NCBI RefSeq assembly: GCF_024199985.1
Contig: NZ_JANARS010000007.1
Location: forward strand, 1-64,000
DNA: 64,000 nt
Direction: 5' to 3'
DNA from: Nocardioides pinisoli
GTDB lineage: Bacteria; Actinomycetota; Actinomycetes; Propionibacteriales; Nocardioidaceae
The translations under genes were made by a program, and so were the position numbers. Positions 15,604-23,863 of this stretch are shown one piece after another. Below the pieces are notes generated by a model. It saw only the letters and a list, made by a program, of their open reading frames with translations. It did no database searches and had not been told where the DNA came from. How positions within the stretch are numbered: the stretch's first letter is position 1; every line of letters starts with the position of its first letter.

Positions 15604-17715
15604 TCAGCGGGTCAGCGCGACCGGCAGCCGGGTGACGCCCCCGCGGGCACCGCGCCAGACCAGCATGCCGTCGTCGAGACGGCCGGGGGCAGTGGGACCG
15701 GAGACCGTGACGGTGAAGTCGGCGGACTCGCCGGGCGCGAGACGCACGGCCAGGGGCTGCACGCGGACGCGGTGCGAGGTGAAGCCGCGGGCGGTGACGG
15801 AGAAGTACTCCGGGCGGGAGCCGACGTTGGTCACGGTGCGCACGGCCCGCCGTTGCCGCGCCGGCATCAGGAGGGAGCTCGTGTTGAGCCGCGCGAGGCG
15901 GTGGCGACGCATCGCGCGGCGCCACTGCTCGGGGGCGACCTCGAGGGCGAGGTGCGCGGTCGGTGCGCGGCCGGGGAGGGCCCCGGCGCCCTGGTCCAGG
16001 ACGGAGGAGCCCGGGATCGGGCGGGCCGACGTCGTCAGGAGCGACCGGACCACCGAGGCCGACCGGTCGGGGTGCTCGCCGAGGACGAGCGCCGCGAGCC
16101 CGCTGGCGTGGGCGGTGGCGGCCGAGCTGCCGCTGAAGACGCCCCAGCTGCGCCCGGTGGAGTCCGGCAGGGCGCCCAGCACGGCGTCGCCGTCGGCCGT
16201 GGCGTCGGGCTTGACCAGCGTCCCGCGCGGGTCGCCGGAGGCGCTCCACCGAGCGGTGCGCCGGGTGCCGGGGTCGCCGTCGACCCGCGACAGCGTCACC
16301 CGGGCTCCGGGGTGGCGGGACACCCAGCGGCTGAACGGTCGACCAGCCGACGCCGGGAGGTGGACGGTGGGGACGGAGTGGAGGTCGGCGGTCACCGAGC
16401 CGGGCCGCCGGTTGACCAGGACCATCGCGCGACCGCCCGCCTGCGCGACGGATTCGGACTTGTCGATGCGCCCGATGGCCCCGCGCTGGCAGACGACCAC
16501 CCGGTCGGCAACCAGCCGCGAGTCGAGCGCCCCGAGCCGGCACTGCGCGGCCGCGCGTCGCGACGCCCCGGGAGCCGCGGCGTCCTGGGCCAGCACGGCG
16601 CGCCCGCGGAGGGTCGACGGGCGTCCGCCACCGGACCACGACCGACCACCGGGGAGGGTCACCGTGGCCCGCGGCATCCGACCCACGGCGGCGCCGACGG
16701 TCGTGACCCACGGGGCCGCGTGGGCGGCGTACGACGACCGGCCCGCGTTGCCGGACGCGCCGATGACGACCACGTCGGCCTCGGCCGCGCCGAGGAGCGC
16801 CATCTGGAGGGTGTCGATGCGCACGCCACCGGCGAGGGCGAGGGTGAGGACGTCGACCCCGTCGGCGACCGCGGCGTCGACCGCCGACACGACGTCGGCG
16901 GTCGAGCAGCCGTCGTCGGCGGGGTCGGGTGCTCCCCAGCAGGCCTTGTAGGCGGCGATCCGCGCCTGGGGCGCGACCCCGCCGAAGAAGCCGGCGTCGC
17001 GGTCGTCGACCCGCACGCTGACACCGGCGTTGCCGGCCGCGACGGAGGAGACCTGCGTGCCGTGGCCGAGGTCGTCGCGGGGCGACAGCGACTCCGACGA
17101 CCGCACCCGGTCGGCGCCGAAGCCGTCGACGTACCAGCGGGCACCGACGATCTTGCGCGTGCAGTCGTCAGGGGTCCAGCCGTCACCCTCCACGCACGCA
17201 CCGGCGAAGGCCTCCGGGTCGGCGCCCAGACCCGGCACCACGGCGAACGCGGGCGACTCCGGCGCGATGCCGGAGTCGACGACGCCGATCACTACGCCCG
17301 CCCCGCCCCGCAGGCGGGGGCTCGTGGCGGCGCCGCGGACGGCTGCCAGGGACGTGCGTCCGGCCAGCGGGCGGATCGAGTCGGGCTCGACCGACGCGAC
17401 CCCCGGCTGGTCGTCGAGGGCGGCGAGCTGCTCGGCGGTGAGCCGGGTGGCGAAGCCGTTGAGCGCGGTGGTCCAGCGGTAGACGGGCTCGCCCGCGCCG
17501 ATGGCGGTGAGGACGGCGTCCTGCTCGGCCAGCAGCTCGGACGCCTCCGCGCGCCCGGCGGAGGTGCCGGCGCCGGTCAGCGTGACGAGGGCGAGCTCAC
17601 CGGGAGCCGGGGTCAGGGGCACGTCGTCGGCGGTCGCGACGGCGGGCACCGACAGGCCGAGGGCGAGCGCGAGCGCGCCGTAGCCGAGCAACCGCCTCGT
17701 CCGTCCTGTCCGCAC
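15604..17715 (-). CDS. Secreted S8-family serine protease (subtilase)
   Basis: A 703-residue subtilisin-like protease. The first 30 residues form a signal peptide: Arg-rich, then GYGALALALGLSVPAVATA. A propeptide of the inhibitor-I9 type follows (about 38-115). The triad is D147 (IGVVDSGI), H218 (LGHGTQVSS) and S531 (SGSSAATAH), with the oxyanion Asn in GASGNAG near 323. The usual GTSMAAPH is varied to GSSAATAH. A protease-associated insertion lies about 360-470 and an Fn3-like C-terminal region follows. I start it at GTG 17715, six bases after GGGAGAG; an ATG at 17781 would bury the signal peptide. Extracellular degradation is the likely role. Confidence 0.87.
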   Translation of the reverse strand: MRTGRTRRLLGYGALALALGLSVPAVATADDVPLTPAPGELALVTLTGAGTSAGRAEASELLAEQDAVLTAIGAGEPVYRWTTALNGFATRLTAEQLAALDDQPGVASVEPDSIRPLAGRTSLAAVRGAATSPRLRGGAGVVIGVVDSGIAPESPAFAVVPGLGADPEAFAGACVEGDGWTPDDCTRKIVGARWYVDGFGADRVRSSESLSPRDDLGHGTQVSSVAAGNAGVSVRVDDRDAGFFGGVAPQARIAAYKACWGAPDPADDGCSTADVVSAVDAAVADGVDVLTLALAGGVRIDTLQMALLGAAEADVVVIGASGNAGRSSYAAHAAPWVTTVGAAVGRMPRATVTLPGGRSWSGGGRPSTLRGRAVLAQDAAAPGASRRAAAQCRLGALDSRLVADRVVVCQRGAIGRIDKSESVAQAGGRAMVLVNRRPGSVTADLHSVPTVHLPASAGRPFSRWVSRHPGARVTLSRVDGDPGTRRTARWSASGDPRGTLVKPDATADGDAVLGALPDSTGRSWGVFSGSSAATAHASGLAALVLGEHPDRSASVVRSLLTTSARPIPGSSVLDQGAGALPGRAPTAHLALEVAPEQWRRAMRRHRLARLNTSSLLMPARQRRAVRTVTNVGSRPEYFSVTARGFTSHRVRVQPLAVRLAPGESADFTVTVSGPTAPGRLDDGMLVWRGARGGVTRLPVALTR

Positions 17716-17830
17716 GTGTCTCTCCCGCCTGGTCGTCCGTCTCGTCCACCGCCCCCGCGGCGGAGCCCCCGAGCCTCCCATGGTCCCAGCACCGGCGCCA
17801 CCAGATCAAAGCCCCCCGGTCGACAACCCG

Positions 17831-17861
17831 TTGGTCGGGGGTCGGTGCGGCCCCCTATCCT
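17831..17861 (+). promoter_or_regulatory. Predicted promoter of the cold-shock gene
   Basis: TTGGTC at 17831-17836 and TATCCT at 17856-17861 are spaced by 19 bases. This predicts a start near 17868 and a leader of about 60 bases, in line with the leaders seen on cold-shock genes. Confidence 0.4.
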
Positions 17862-17928
17862 GTGCCCGCCGCGTGGTTCCGCGCGGCACCGAGTGCAGCG
17901 CCGAGCGCAGAGCTGAGTGGGGTGGACC

Positions 17929-18324
17929 GTGCCGAGTGGCAAGGTGAAGTGGTACGACGCGGAGAAGGGCTTCGGCTTCCTGTCGCAGGACGACGGTCCG
18001 GACGTCTACGTCCACGCCGACGCGCTGCCCGAGGGCACGACCACGCTCAAGGCCGGCACCAAGGTGGAGTTCGGCATCGCCCAGGGCCGCCGCGGCGACC
18101 AGGCGCTGCAGGTCCGCGTGCTCGACGCGCCCGCGTCCGTCGCGCGCAACCAGCGCAACGCCCAGCGCAAGCAGCCCGAGGCGATGGTGACCATCGTCGA
18201 GGACCTCATCAAGATGCTCGAGGGGGTCGAGGAGACCTACCGCCGCGGCCGGCACCCCGAGCGGGCGGCCGCACGCGGCACGGCGAAGGTGCTGCGCGCC
18301 CTCGCCGACGAGCTCGACGCCTGA
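17929..18324 (+). CDS. Cold-shock domain protein with C-terminal extension
   Basis: A 131-residue protein. The cold-shock domain occupies about 1-65 with the RNA-binding motifs GKVKWYDAEKGFGFL (RNP1-like) and DVYVHADAL (RNP2-like). The 65-residue helical tail (MVTIVEDLIKMLEGVEETYR) is found on the actinobacterial 130-residue form rather than the 67-residue CspA form. I use GTG 17929, giving the usual VPSGKVKWY start; an in-frame GTG at 17917 is the alternative. DUF3027 and an MFS gene lie downstream, a conserved actinobacterial neighbourhood. Confidence 0.9.
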   Translation: MPSGKVKWYDAEKGFGFLSQDDGPDVYVHADALPEGTTTLKAGTKVEFGIAQGRRGDQALQVRVLDAPASVARNQRNAQRKQPEAMVTIVEDLIKMLEGVEETYRRGRHPERAAARGTAKVLRALADELDA

Positions 18325-18332
18325 GCCGCTCG

Positions 18333-18364
18333 CGCCGGTCCCACGCCGGTCCCCGCCGGTCCCA
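18333..18364. repeat. Three short tandem copies of CGCCGGTCCC(A)
   Basis: Units at 18333-18343, 18344-18353 and 18354-18364 repeat CGCCGGTCCC with an optional A. They fill the gap between the converging cold-shock and MFS genes. Function unknown; possible replication slippage. Confidence 0.6.
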
Positions 18365-18388
18365 CGACGTCCCAGGCGCCTGCGTCGC

Positions 18389-19855
18389 TCAGGTGCGCGC
18401 CGGAGCCGCCGCCCGGTCAGGCCGGCTCAGCAGCACGAACGCCGCCCACACGCCCAGCACGCCGGCGGCGATGCCGAGGCCGAGCTGCGGCATGAGCGGC
18501 ATCGCGATGCCGACGAACCCGCCGATCACCCACGCCAGCTGCAGCGTCGTGTCGGAGCGGGCGAAGGCGCTGGCCTGGATCCGGCTGGGGATGTCGCGCT
18601 GGATCGTCGAGTCGAGCGAGAGCTTGGCCAGCGCCTGCGCGAGGCCCGCTGTCAGGCCGAGCAGCACCAGGGTGACGAGCCCGTAGAACACCGCGGCCAG
18701 GGTCGCGACCACGGCGTCGGCGAGCAGCGCGAGCGCCACCGTCACGGCCGGGTTGATGCGGCGCAGCAGTGACCCGATCGTGATGCCGAGGGTGTTGCCG
18801 AGTCCCGCCGCGCCGATCACCAGGCCGAGCAGCACCTCGGGGCGCCACTCGCCGATGGGGTTGTCGCGCAGCAGGAACGCCATGAACATGGTGAGGAACC
18901 CCGAGAGCCACCGCGGGCCGCAGTTGGCCCGCAGCGCGAACGCCACGGCCCCGGGGATGCGGGTGCGCGGGCGACGGCCGGTGCGGCCGGCCTCGGTGGA
19001 CCCGGTCAGCACCATCTCGCCCTCGCCGTGGCTGGCGTCGACCTTGTCCGGCAGCCGGATCGCCCAGATGGTGGCGAGCACGAAGACGACGAAGCCGTAG
19101 CGCAGCGACCACTCCGGCCCGAAGGTGGAGGCGAGGATCGCCAGCGGGGCGGAGACCCCGGCGCCCACGACGCCGGCGAGCGAGACCCGGGCGTTGGCCT
19201 TGACCAGCGTCAGGTCGGGCGGCAGCAGCCGCGGCACGGCGGCGGCGCGCGTGACGCCGTAGGCCTTCGAGGCGACGAGGCAGCCCAGCGCCGCCGGGAA
19301 CAGCCAGCCCGACTCGGTGACGACCGCCGTCGCGAGCACCCAGCACAGGAAGCACCGGATCGCCATGGTCGCCCCCACGGCCCACCGGCGACCGTGGCTG
19401 AAGCGGTCGAGGAACGGTCCGATGAGCGGCGCCACGATCGCGAAGGGCAGCATCGTCAGGCCCAGGAACAGGGCCACCTGGCCACGGGCCTCGCCGGTCG
19501 GGACCTGGAAGAAGAGGGTGCCGGCCAGCGAGATCGCCACCGCGGCGTCGCCGGCGGCGTTGAAGGCGTGCAGCTCGATGAGGCGGGAGAGGCCGGAGTC
19601 GCCGGCCCCTTCGGCGCGGGCCGCCCGGCGCGCCTGCGACACCGTGAACTGGCCGGCGGTGCCGACGCCTCGGCCGGCGACGCGCGCGCCCCGGCCGGCG
19701 GCCCGGGCCCCCCGTGCGGCCCCGGCGAGCGAGCGCCGTACGACGCCCGCGCGGGGCGCAGCGGCATCCGTGCGGGGTGCGTCGGTGGCCGTCTCGGACT
19801 GCCCCGACTGCTGCCCCACGGCGGGATCGTGGCGGTCGGAGGTCACGAGCACCAT
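18389..19855 (-). CDS. MFS-type membrane transporter
   Basis: A 488-residue polytopic protein. The first 80 residues are Ala/Arg-rich, cytoplasmic and low in complexity (repeated GRGARVAGRG-like). About ten to twelve hydrophobic helices follow, with LIGPFLDRFSHGRRW as the A-like loop between TM2 and TM3. The family is typical of actinobacterial MFS proteins next to DUF3027; substrate unknown. It is divergent from DUF3027 with about 100 bases between starts and converges on the cold-shock gene. ATG 19855 is used; a shorter start inside the Ala/Arg-rich region cannot be excluded. Confidence 0.8.
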   Translation of the reverse strand: MVLVTSDRHDPAVGQQSGQSETATDAPRTDAAAPRAGVVRRSLAGAARGARAAGRGARVAGRGVGTAGQFTVSQARRAARAEGAGDSGLSRLIELHAFNAAGDAAVAISLAGTLFFQVPTGEARGQVALFLGLTMLPFAIVAPLIGPFLDRFSHGRRWAVGATMAIRCFLCWVLATAVVTESGWLFPAALGCLVASKAYGVTRAAAVPRLLPPDLTLVKANARVSLAGVVGAGVSAPLAILASTFGPEWSLRYGFVVFVLATIWAIRLPDKVDASHGEGEMVLTGSTEAGRTGRRPRTRIPGAVAFALRANCGPRWLSGFLTMFMAFLLRDNPIGEWRPEVLLGLVIGAAGLGNTLGITIGSLLRRINPAVTVALALLADAVVATLAAVFYGLVTLVLLGLTAGLAQALAKLSLDSTIQRDIPSRIQASAFARSDTTLQLAWVIGGFVGIAMPLMPQLGLGIAAGVLGVWAAFVLLSRPDRAAAPART

Positions 19856-19957
19856 CTTGACCTACCGCCTCCACCTGGGCGCCCGACACCCGCAGGCCAG
19901 ACCGCGTCGGCGGTCCCCGACGGGACACGGCCACCGACCATTTGCCATGATGCGCAG

Positions 19958-20752
19958 GTGATCGCTCTCCCCACTCGTGCCGGCAAGCCCGACTCGGTCC
20001 TCGCCAAGGCCGTGGAGCTGGCGCGCAGCGTCGTCCTCGAGGTCGCCGAGCCGGCGGACCTCGGCGACCACCTGGGCGCCCGCGCCGAGGGGGAGCGGGT
20101 CGTCACCCACCACTTCGCCTGCACCCGTCCGGGCTACCCGGGCTGGTACTGGTCGGTGACCATGACCCGTGCCAAGCGCGGCAAGGACCTCACCGTCAAC
20201 GAGGTCGTCCTGCTGCCCGGCGAGGACGCCATCGTGGCGCCCGACTGGGTGCCCTACAAGGAGCGGCTCCAGCCCGGCGACCTGTCGCCCGGCGACCTGC
20301 TGCCCGTGGAGGACGAGGACGTCCGGCTGGTCCCGACCTACCTCGTCGGCGACGACCCGCTCGACACGCCCCTCGACGGCGACGCCCGCGCGCAGGTGCG
20401 ACGCGTGGCCGAGGACCTCGGCCTCGGCCGGGTGCGCACGCTGAGCCGCGAGGGTCTCGACATGGCGGCCGAGCGTTGGTACGCCGGGCCCGGCGGCCCC
20501 GACTCCCCGCTGGCGAAGAGCGCGCCGGACACCTGCTGGTCCTGCGGCTTCCTGGTCCGCCTCAACGGGTCGCTCTCGATGCGCTTCGGGGTCTGCGCAA
20601 ACGGCAACGCCAACGACGACGGCCGCGTGGTCACCTTCGACCACGGCTGCGGCGCCCACTCCGAGGTCAAGCTCGCGCGCAAGCAGCAGCCCGTCCCGCT
20701 CCCCGACCACGTGTTCGACACCCTGGCCGAGGACGAGCTCGAGTCCTTCTAG
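19958..20752 (+). CDS. DUF3027-family protein
   Basis: A 264-residue protein matching the actinobacterial DUF3027 family, of unknown function. Landmarks are HHFACTRPGYPGWYWSVTMT near 50-69 and a Cys-rich C-terminal region, CWSCGFLVRLNGSL then GVCANGNANDDGRVV and HGCGAHSE, which could bind zinc. Start GTG 19958 with CATGAT six bases upstream, another leaderless-type start. The family usually lies beside a cold-shock gene and an MFS gene, as here. Its TAG stop overlaps the stop of the converging methyltransferase gene within a single CTAG. Confidence 0.82.
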   Translation: MIALPTRAGKPDSVLAKAVELARSVVLEVAEPADLGDHLGARAEGERVVTHHFACTRPGYPGWYWSVTMTRAKRGKDLTVNEVVLLPGEDAIVAPDWVPYKERLQPGDLSPGDLLPVEDEDVRLVPTYLVGDDPLDTPLDGDARAQVRRVAEDLGLGRVRTLSREGLDMAAERWYAGPGGPDSPLAKSAPDTCWSCGFLVRLNGSLSMRFGVCANGNANDDGRVVTFDHGCGAHSEVKLARKQQPVPLPDHVFDTLAEDELESF

Positions 20753-21348
20753 CCGCGGGCGAGGACCCACACGGCGTAGTCGTCGACGGGCTCGTGCAGC
20801 TCGTAGCTGCCGAACCGGTGCACCACCCGCAGGCCGACCGACTCCGCGTCGGCGACGAACTCGGCGGCCGGGTAGGTGCGGCTGCCGGCCTTGACGGCCT
20901 GGAGGTGGAAGCCGACCAGCGCCCGTCCGGTCGGGGCGAGCAGGTCGCGCACGCGTGCCAGCACGGACCGCTCGGTGCCCTCGGCGAGGAAGATCATCAC
21001 GTTGCCGACGAGCACGGCGAGGTCGAACGTGCCGAGCTCGCCCGGGTCGAGGGCCAGCGCCTCGTGGGGGAGCACCTCGAGGTCGGCGTACGTCGCGAGC
21101 GACTGGGCGCGCAACGCGGGGTCGGGCTCGGTGGCGACGACGTCGTGGCCCCGGGCCGCCAGTGCGGCCGCCACGCGTCCCATGCCCGAGCCGATGTCGA
21201 CGACCCGGGCTCCCCGGGGGACGAGGGCGTCGGCGAGCCGGGCCTCGCCCGCGACGTCGACGCCCCGGCCGACGAGGTCGGCGAAGTGCTGCCCGTAGCC
21301 GCGGTTGTCCTCGCCGGCGAGCTCCCAGCGGGTCGGAGGGGTGGTCAC
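20749..21348 (-). CDS. Class I SAM-dependent methyltransferase
   Basis: A 199-residue Rossmann-fold methyltransferase. Motif I is VVDIGSGMGRVAAALA, followed by the acidic loop ATEPD and the motif IV-like TFDLAVLVGN. The substrate is not evident; the short form resembles ubiquinone/menaquinone-type or small-molecule enzymes. The GTG start at 21348 overlaps the DUF2530 stop as GTGA, so the pair is coupled. A longer reading from 21513 would run through DUF2530 in another frame and is rejected. Confidence 0.82.
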   Translation of the reverse strand: MTTPPTRWELAGEDNRGYGQHFADLVGRGVDVAGEARLADALVPRGARVVDIGSGMGRVAAALAARGHDVVATEPDPALRAQSLATYADLEVLPHEALALDPGELGTFDLAVLVGNVMIFLAEGTERSVLARVRDLLAPTGRALVGFHLQAVKAGSRTYPAAEFVADAESVGLRVVHRFGSYELHEPVDDYAVWVLARG

Positions 21349-21632
21349 CGGACCGCCTGCTGCGAGGCGCGCTCCTTGCGCCGGCGACGGCAGTACTCCA
21401 GGCCGCACAGGCCGAGGCCGAAGCCGGCGAGGCAGGTCCACAGCCACCAGGTGCGACCGCTGTCCTCCAGGGCACCCCAGAAGGGCAGCAGCCCGAGGAA
21501 GCCGAGCAGCCACAGCGCCGTACCGACCTCGGTGGTGCGGACGCCGTCGACGTCGAGCGGCTCGACCTGCGCCACGATGTAGGTGCGGCGCCCGATCTCG
21601 TGCTGCGTCGGCTGCTCGTCACCCAGGTCCAC
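21345..21632 (-). CDS. DUF2530 small membrane protein
   Basis: A 95-residue protein of the DUF2530 family, unknown function. After a soluble start (VAQVEPLDVDG) there are two membrane helices: VGTALWLLGFLGLLPFWGAL and WWLWTCLAGFGLGLCGLEYC. A basic tail (CRRRRKER) would face the cytosol. It is coupled to the downstream methyltransferase and lies divergent from the purine permease gene with 69 bases between starts. Confidence 0.82.
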   Translation of the reverse strand: MDLGDEQPTQHEIGRRTYIVAQVEPLDVDGVRTTEVGTALWLLGFLGLLPFWGALEDSGRTWWLWTCLAGFGLGLCGLEYCRRRRKERASQQAVR

Positions 21633-21701
21633 GCGGTCACGCTACACGCGCGCGCACGCACGAAACACGGCCGTGACCCAGTCGTGCCACACTGCGGTCC
21701 T

Positions 21702-23189
21702 GTGAGCGACCAGACGCAGACACAGCGACAGCGACCGCAGGGCTCCGGCCTCGACGGCTACTTCCGGATCAGCCAGCGCGGCTCGACCGTCGGCCGTGAG
21801 GTCCGCGGAGGGGTCGTCACCTTCCTCACGATGGCCTACATCATCGTGCTCAACCCGCTCATCCTCGGCTTCGTGCCCGACTCGACGGGCGCCTTCCTCG
21901 GCGGTGGCGCAGAGCCGGGCAGCGGCATCCCGGCCATCGCCGCTGGCACGGCCCTGGTCGCCGGCGTGCTGACCATCGCCATGGGCGGCTTCGCCAACTT
22001 CCCGCTCGCGCTGGCCACCGGGCTGGGCCTCAACGCGTTCGTCGCCAACACGATCGCCCGGCAGTCGACCTGGGGCGCGGCGATGGGGCTCGTCGTCCTC
22101 GAGGGCATCGTGATCCTGGTGCTGGTGCTCACCGGCTTCCGCAAGGCCGTCTTCCACGCCGTGCCCCAGCAGCTGAAGGTCGCCATCTCGGTCGGCATCG
22201 GCCTGTTCATCGCCCTGATCGGCTTCGTCGACGCCCGCGTCGTGACCCGCATCCCGGACGCCTTCCAGACGACCGTCCCGGTGCAGCTCGGTGCCGACGG
22301 CCACCTGGGCGGGTGGCCGGTGCTGGTGTTCTGCCTGGGCCTGGCGCTCGTGGTCGCCCTGTGGGTCCGCAAGGTGCGCGGCGCGATCCTCATCTCGATC
22401 CTCGTGACCACCGTGGTCGCAGTAGCGGTCGAGGCCATCGGTGACCTGGGCGCCGCCTCGGCCGACAACCCCAAGGGCTGGTCGCTCAGCGTGCCCACGC
22501 TCAGCGGCGACGTCGTCGGCCTGCCGTCCTTCGACACCCTCGGCGAGGTCGACCTCTTCGGCGCCTTCGGCAGCGCCGGCACCGGCGTGCTGGCCGCGCT
22601 GCTCCTCGTCTTCTCGCTGCTCCTGGCCGACTTCTTCGACACGATGGGCACGATGACCGCCATCGGCGCCGAGGCCGGTCTCAACGACGAGGAGGGCACC
22701 CCGCCGGGCGCCCAGCGCATCCTGGTCGTCGACTCGGTCGCCGCGATCGCCGGAGGCGCCGCCGGCGTCTCGTCCAACACGTCCTACATCGAGAGCGCGT
22801 CGGGCGTCGGGGAGGGCGCCCGCACCGGCCTGGCGTCGCTCGTCACGGGCGCGCTGTTCCTGCTCGCCACCTTCTTCACGCCCCTCGTCGCGGCCATCCC
22901 GTCCGAGGCGGCCGTCCCGGCGCTCGTGCTCGTGGGCTTCCTGATGATGCAGCAGGTCACCGAGATCGACTGGCGCGATCTCGAGGTGGCGATCCCCGCC
23001 TTCCTCACCGTCGTCCTCATGCCGTTCACCTACTCGATCTCGGTCGGCATCGGCGCCGGCTTCGTGGCGTACGTCTTCATCAAGGTCGTCGTCGGCAAGG
23101 TCCGGGAGGTCCACCCGCTCATGTGGGTCGTCGCCGCCCTCTTCGTCGTCTACTTCGCCTACACGCCCATCAGCGGCTGGCTCTCCTGA
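21702..23189 (+). CDS. NCS2-family purine permease (guanine/hypoxanthine type)
   Basis: A 495-residue transporter of the NCS2/AzgA-like family, which imports purine bases with protons. About 12-14 helices. The N-terminus FRISQRGSTVGREVRGGVVT and TMAYIIVLNP are the hallmark of the AzgA/PbuG branch, as is the central LLADFFDTMGTMTAIG. GVSSNTSYIESASGVGEGAR is the substrate-site motif. Start at GTG 21702 with CACACT eight bases before it. Downstream lies a repeat-rich 200-base gap that may terminate the transcript. Confidence 0.9.
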   Translation: MSDQTQTQRQRPQGSGLDGYFRISQRGSTVGREVRGGVVTFLTMAYIIVLNPLILGFVPDSTGAFLGGGAEPGSGIPAIAAGTALVAGVLTIAMGGFANFPLALATGLGLNAFVANTIARQSTWGAAMGLVVLEGIVILVLVLTGFRKAVFHAVPQQLKVAISVGIGLFIALIGFVDARVVTRIPDAFQTTVPVQLGADGHLGGWPVLVFCLGLALVVALWVRKVRGAILISILVTTVVAVAVEAIGDLGAASADNPKGWSLSVPTLSGDVVGLPSFDTLGEVDLFGAFGSAGTGVLAALLLVFSLLLADFFDTMGTMTAIGAEAGLNDEEGTPPGAQRILVVDSVAAIAGGAAGVSSNTSYIESASGVGEGARTGLASLVTGALFLLATFFTPLVAAIPSEAAVPALVLVGFLMMQQVTEIDWRDLEVAIPAFLTVVLMPFTYSISVGIGAGFVAYVFIKVVVGKVREVHPLMWVVAALFVVYFAYTPISGWLS

Positions 23190-23230
23190 GCCTCGTGGCG
23201 AGGAAGAGCCCGACAACTTCAGCGAGCGCC

Positions 23231-23338
23231 TGACATCTTCTGGAATCCCCGGTCAGCCGGCCGTTCCTGAACATGTCGGCCCGTGCAAGGCCTGACAACT
23301 TCAGGGATCCCCGGTCAGCCGGGGATCCCTGAAGCGAC
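23231..23338. repeat. Two REP-like inverted-repeat units (hairpins)
   Basis: A 30-base unit at 23231-23260 recurs at 23293-23322 with three differences. Each heads an inverted repeat. The second is a perfect 16-base stem (CTTCAGGGATCCCCGG at 23299-23314 against 23319-23334) with a TCAG loop; the first is degenerate (23231-23252 against 23257-23278). A third partial copy, GACAACTTCAG, starts at 23212. They fill the gap after the permease gene and could act as a terminator or as a dispersed REP element. Confidence 0.75.
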
Positions 23339-23356
23339 CGACCGCCGGCCGGAATA

Positions 23357-23384
23357 GTTAGCAGAAGTAATGAGTTATGCTAAC
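23357..23384. promoter_or_regulatory. MarR-type operator and -10 region
   Basis: GTTAGCA at 23357-23363 and TGCTAAC at 23378-23384 form a perfect inverted repeat with 21-base spacing in an AT-rich patch. TATGCT at 23376-23381 overlaps the right arm and ends six bases before ATG 23388, fitting a repressed, leaderless promoter. No good -35 was found. Confidence 0.6.
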
Positions 23385-23387
23385 GAC

Positions 23388-23831
23388 ATGCCGACCGCCG
23401 ATCTCCGCACCGACGCCGGGCTCGCCTCCGAGCTCCGGGCCGGTGTCATGCGCCTGCGCCGCCGCCTCGTGTCCGAGCGCCACCCCGACAACGACCTGAG
23501 CATCCCGCAGATGGTGGTGCTGGGGCTGCTGGTGCGCGTGGGCGACCAGACCGTCGGCGACCTGGCCCGCGCCGAGCGCGTCCAGCCGCCGTCGATGACC
23601 CGCACGGTCAACTGCCTCGAGACCGACGGCTACGTCGAGCGGCGCCCGCACGAGAGCGACGGTCGCCAGGTCGTCGTCTCCATCACCGACGCCGGCCGCG
23701 CCGCCGTCCTGGCAGACCGCCAGCGTCGTGACGCCTGGCTCTCGCGCCGCCTCGCTGAGCTCACGCCCGCCGAGCGCGCCACCCTCCGCGACGCAGCACC
23801 GATCCTGGCCCGGCTCGCCGTCGCCGACTGA
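23388..23831 (+). CDS. MarR-family transcriptional regulator
   Basis: A 147-residue MarR protein with the winged helix at about 35-105: [20 protein letters not shown] is the recognition helix region, and [17 protein letters not shown] the wing. It probably represses itself and the MFS efflux gene 32 bases downstream, releasing on binding an aromatic compound. I prefer ATG 23388 because the -10 and half of the operator would lie inside the gene if ATG 23370 were used. Confidence 0.87.
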   Translation: MPTADLRTDAGLASELRAGVMRLRRRLVSERHPDNDLSIPQMVVLGLLVRVGDQTVGDLARAERVQPPSMTRTVNCLETDGYVERRPHESDGRQVVVSITDAGRAAVLADRQRRDAWLSRRLAELTPAERATLRDAAPILARLAVAD

Positions 23832-23863
23832 CCTCCTGACCGATGACCGACTGAGGAGTCACC

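Noticed and set aside
14587..17916. An open frame of more than 1100 codons on the + strand
   Set aside because: It runs through the MHS remnant in the wrong frame and antisense to the subtilase, with Arg/Gly/Pro-biased composition typical of high-GC shadow frames.
20749..21513. Methyltransferase extended upstream to 21513
   Set aside because: The extension reads DUF2530 in another frame; the GTGA overlap at 21348 is the natural start.
23212..23338. Possible CRISPR array
   Set aside because: Only two near copies plus a fragment, the repeats are palindromic and unequally decayed, and there are no cas genes.
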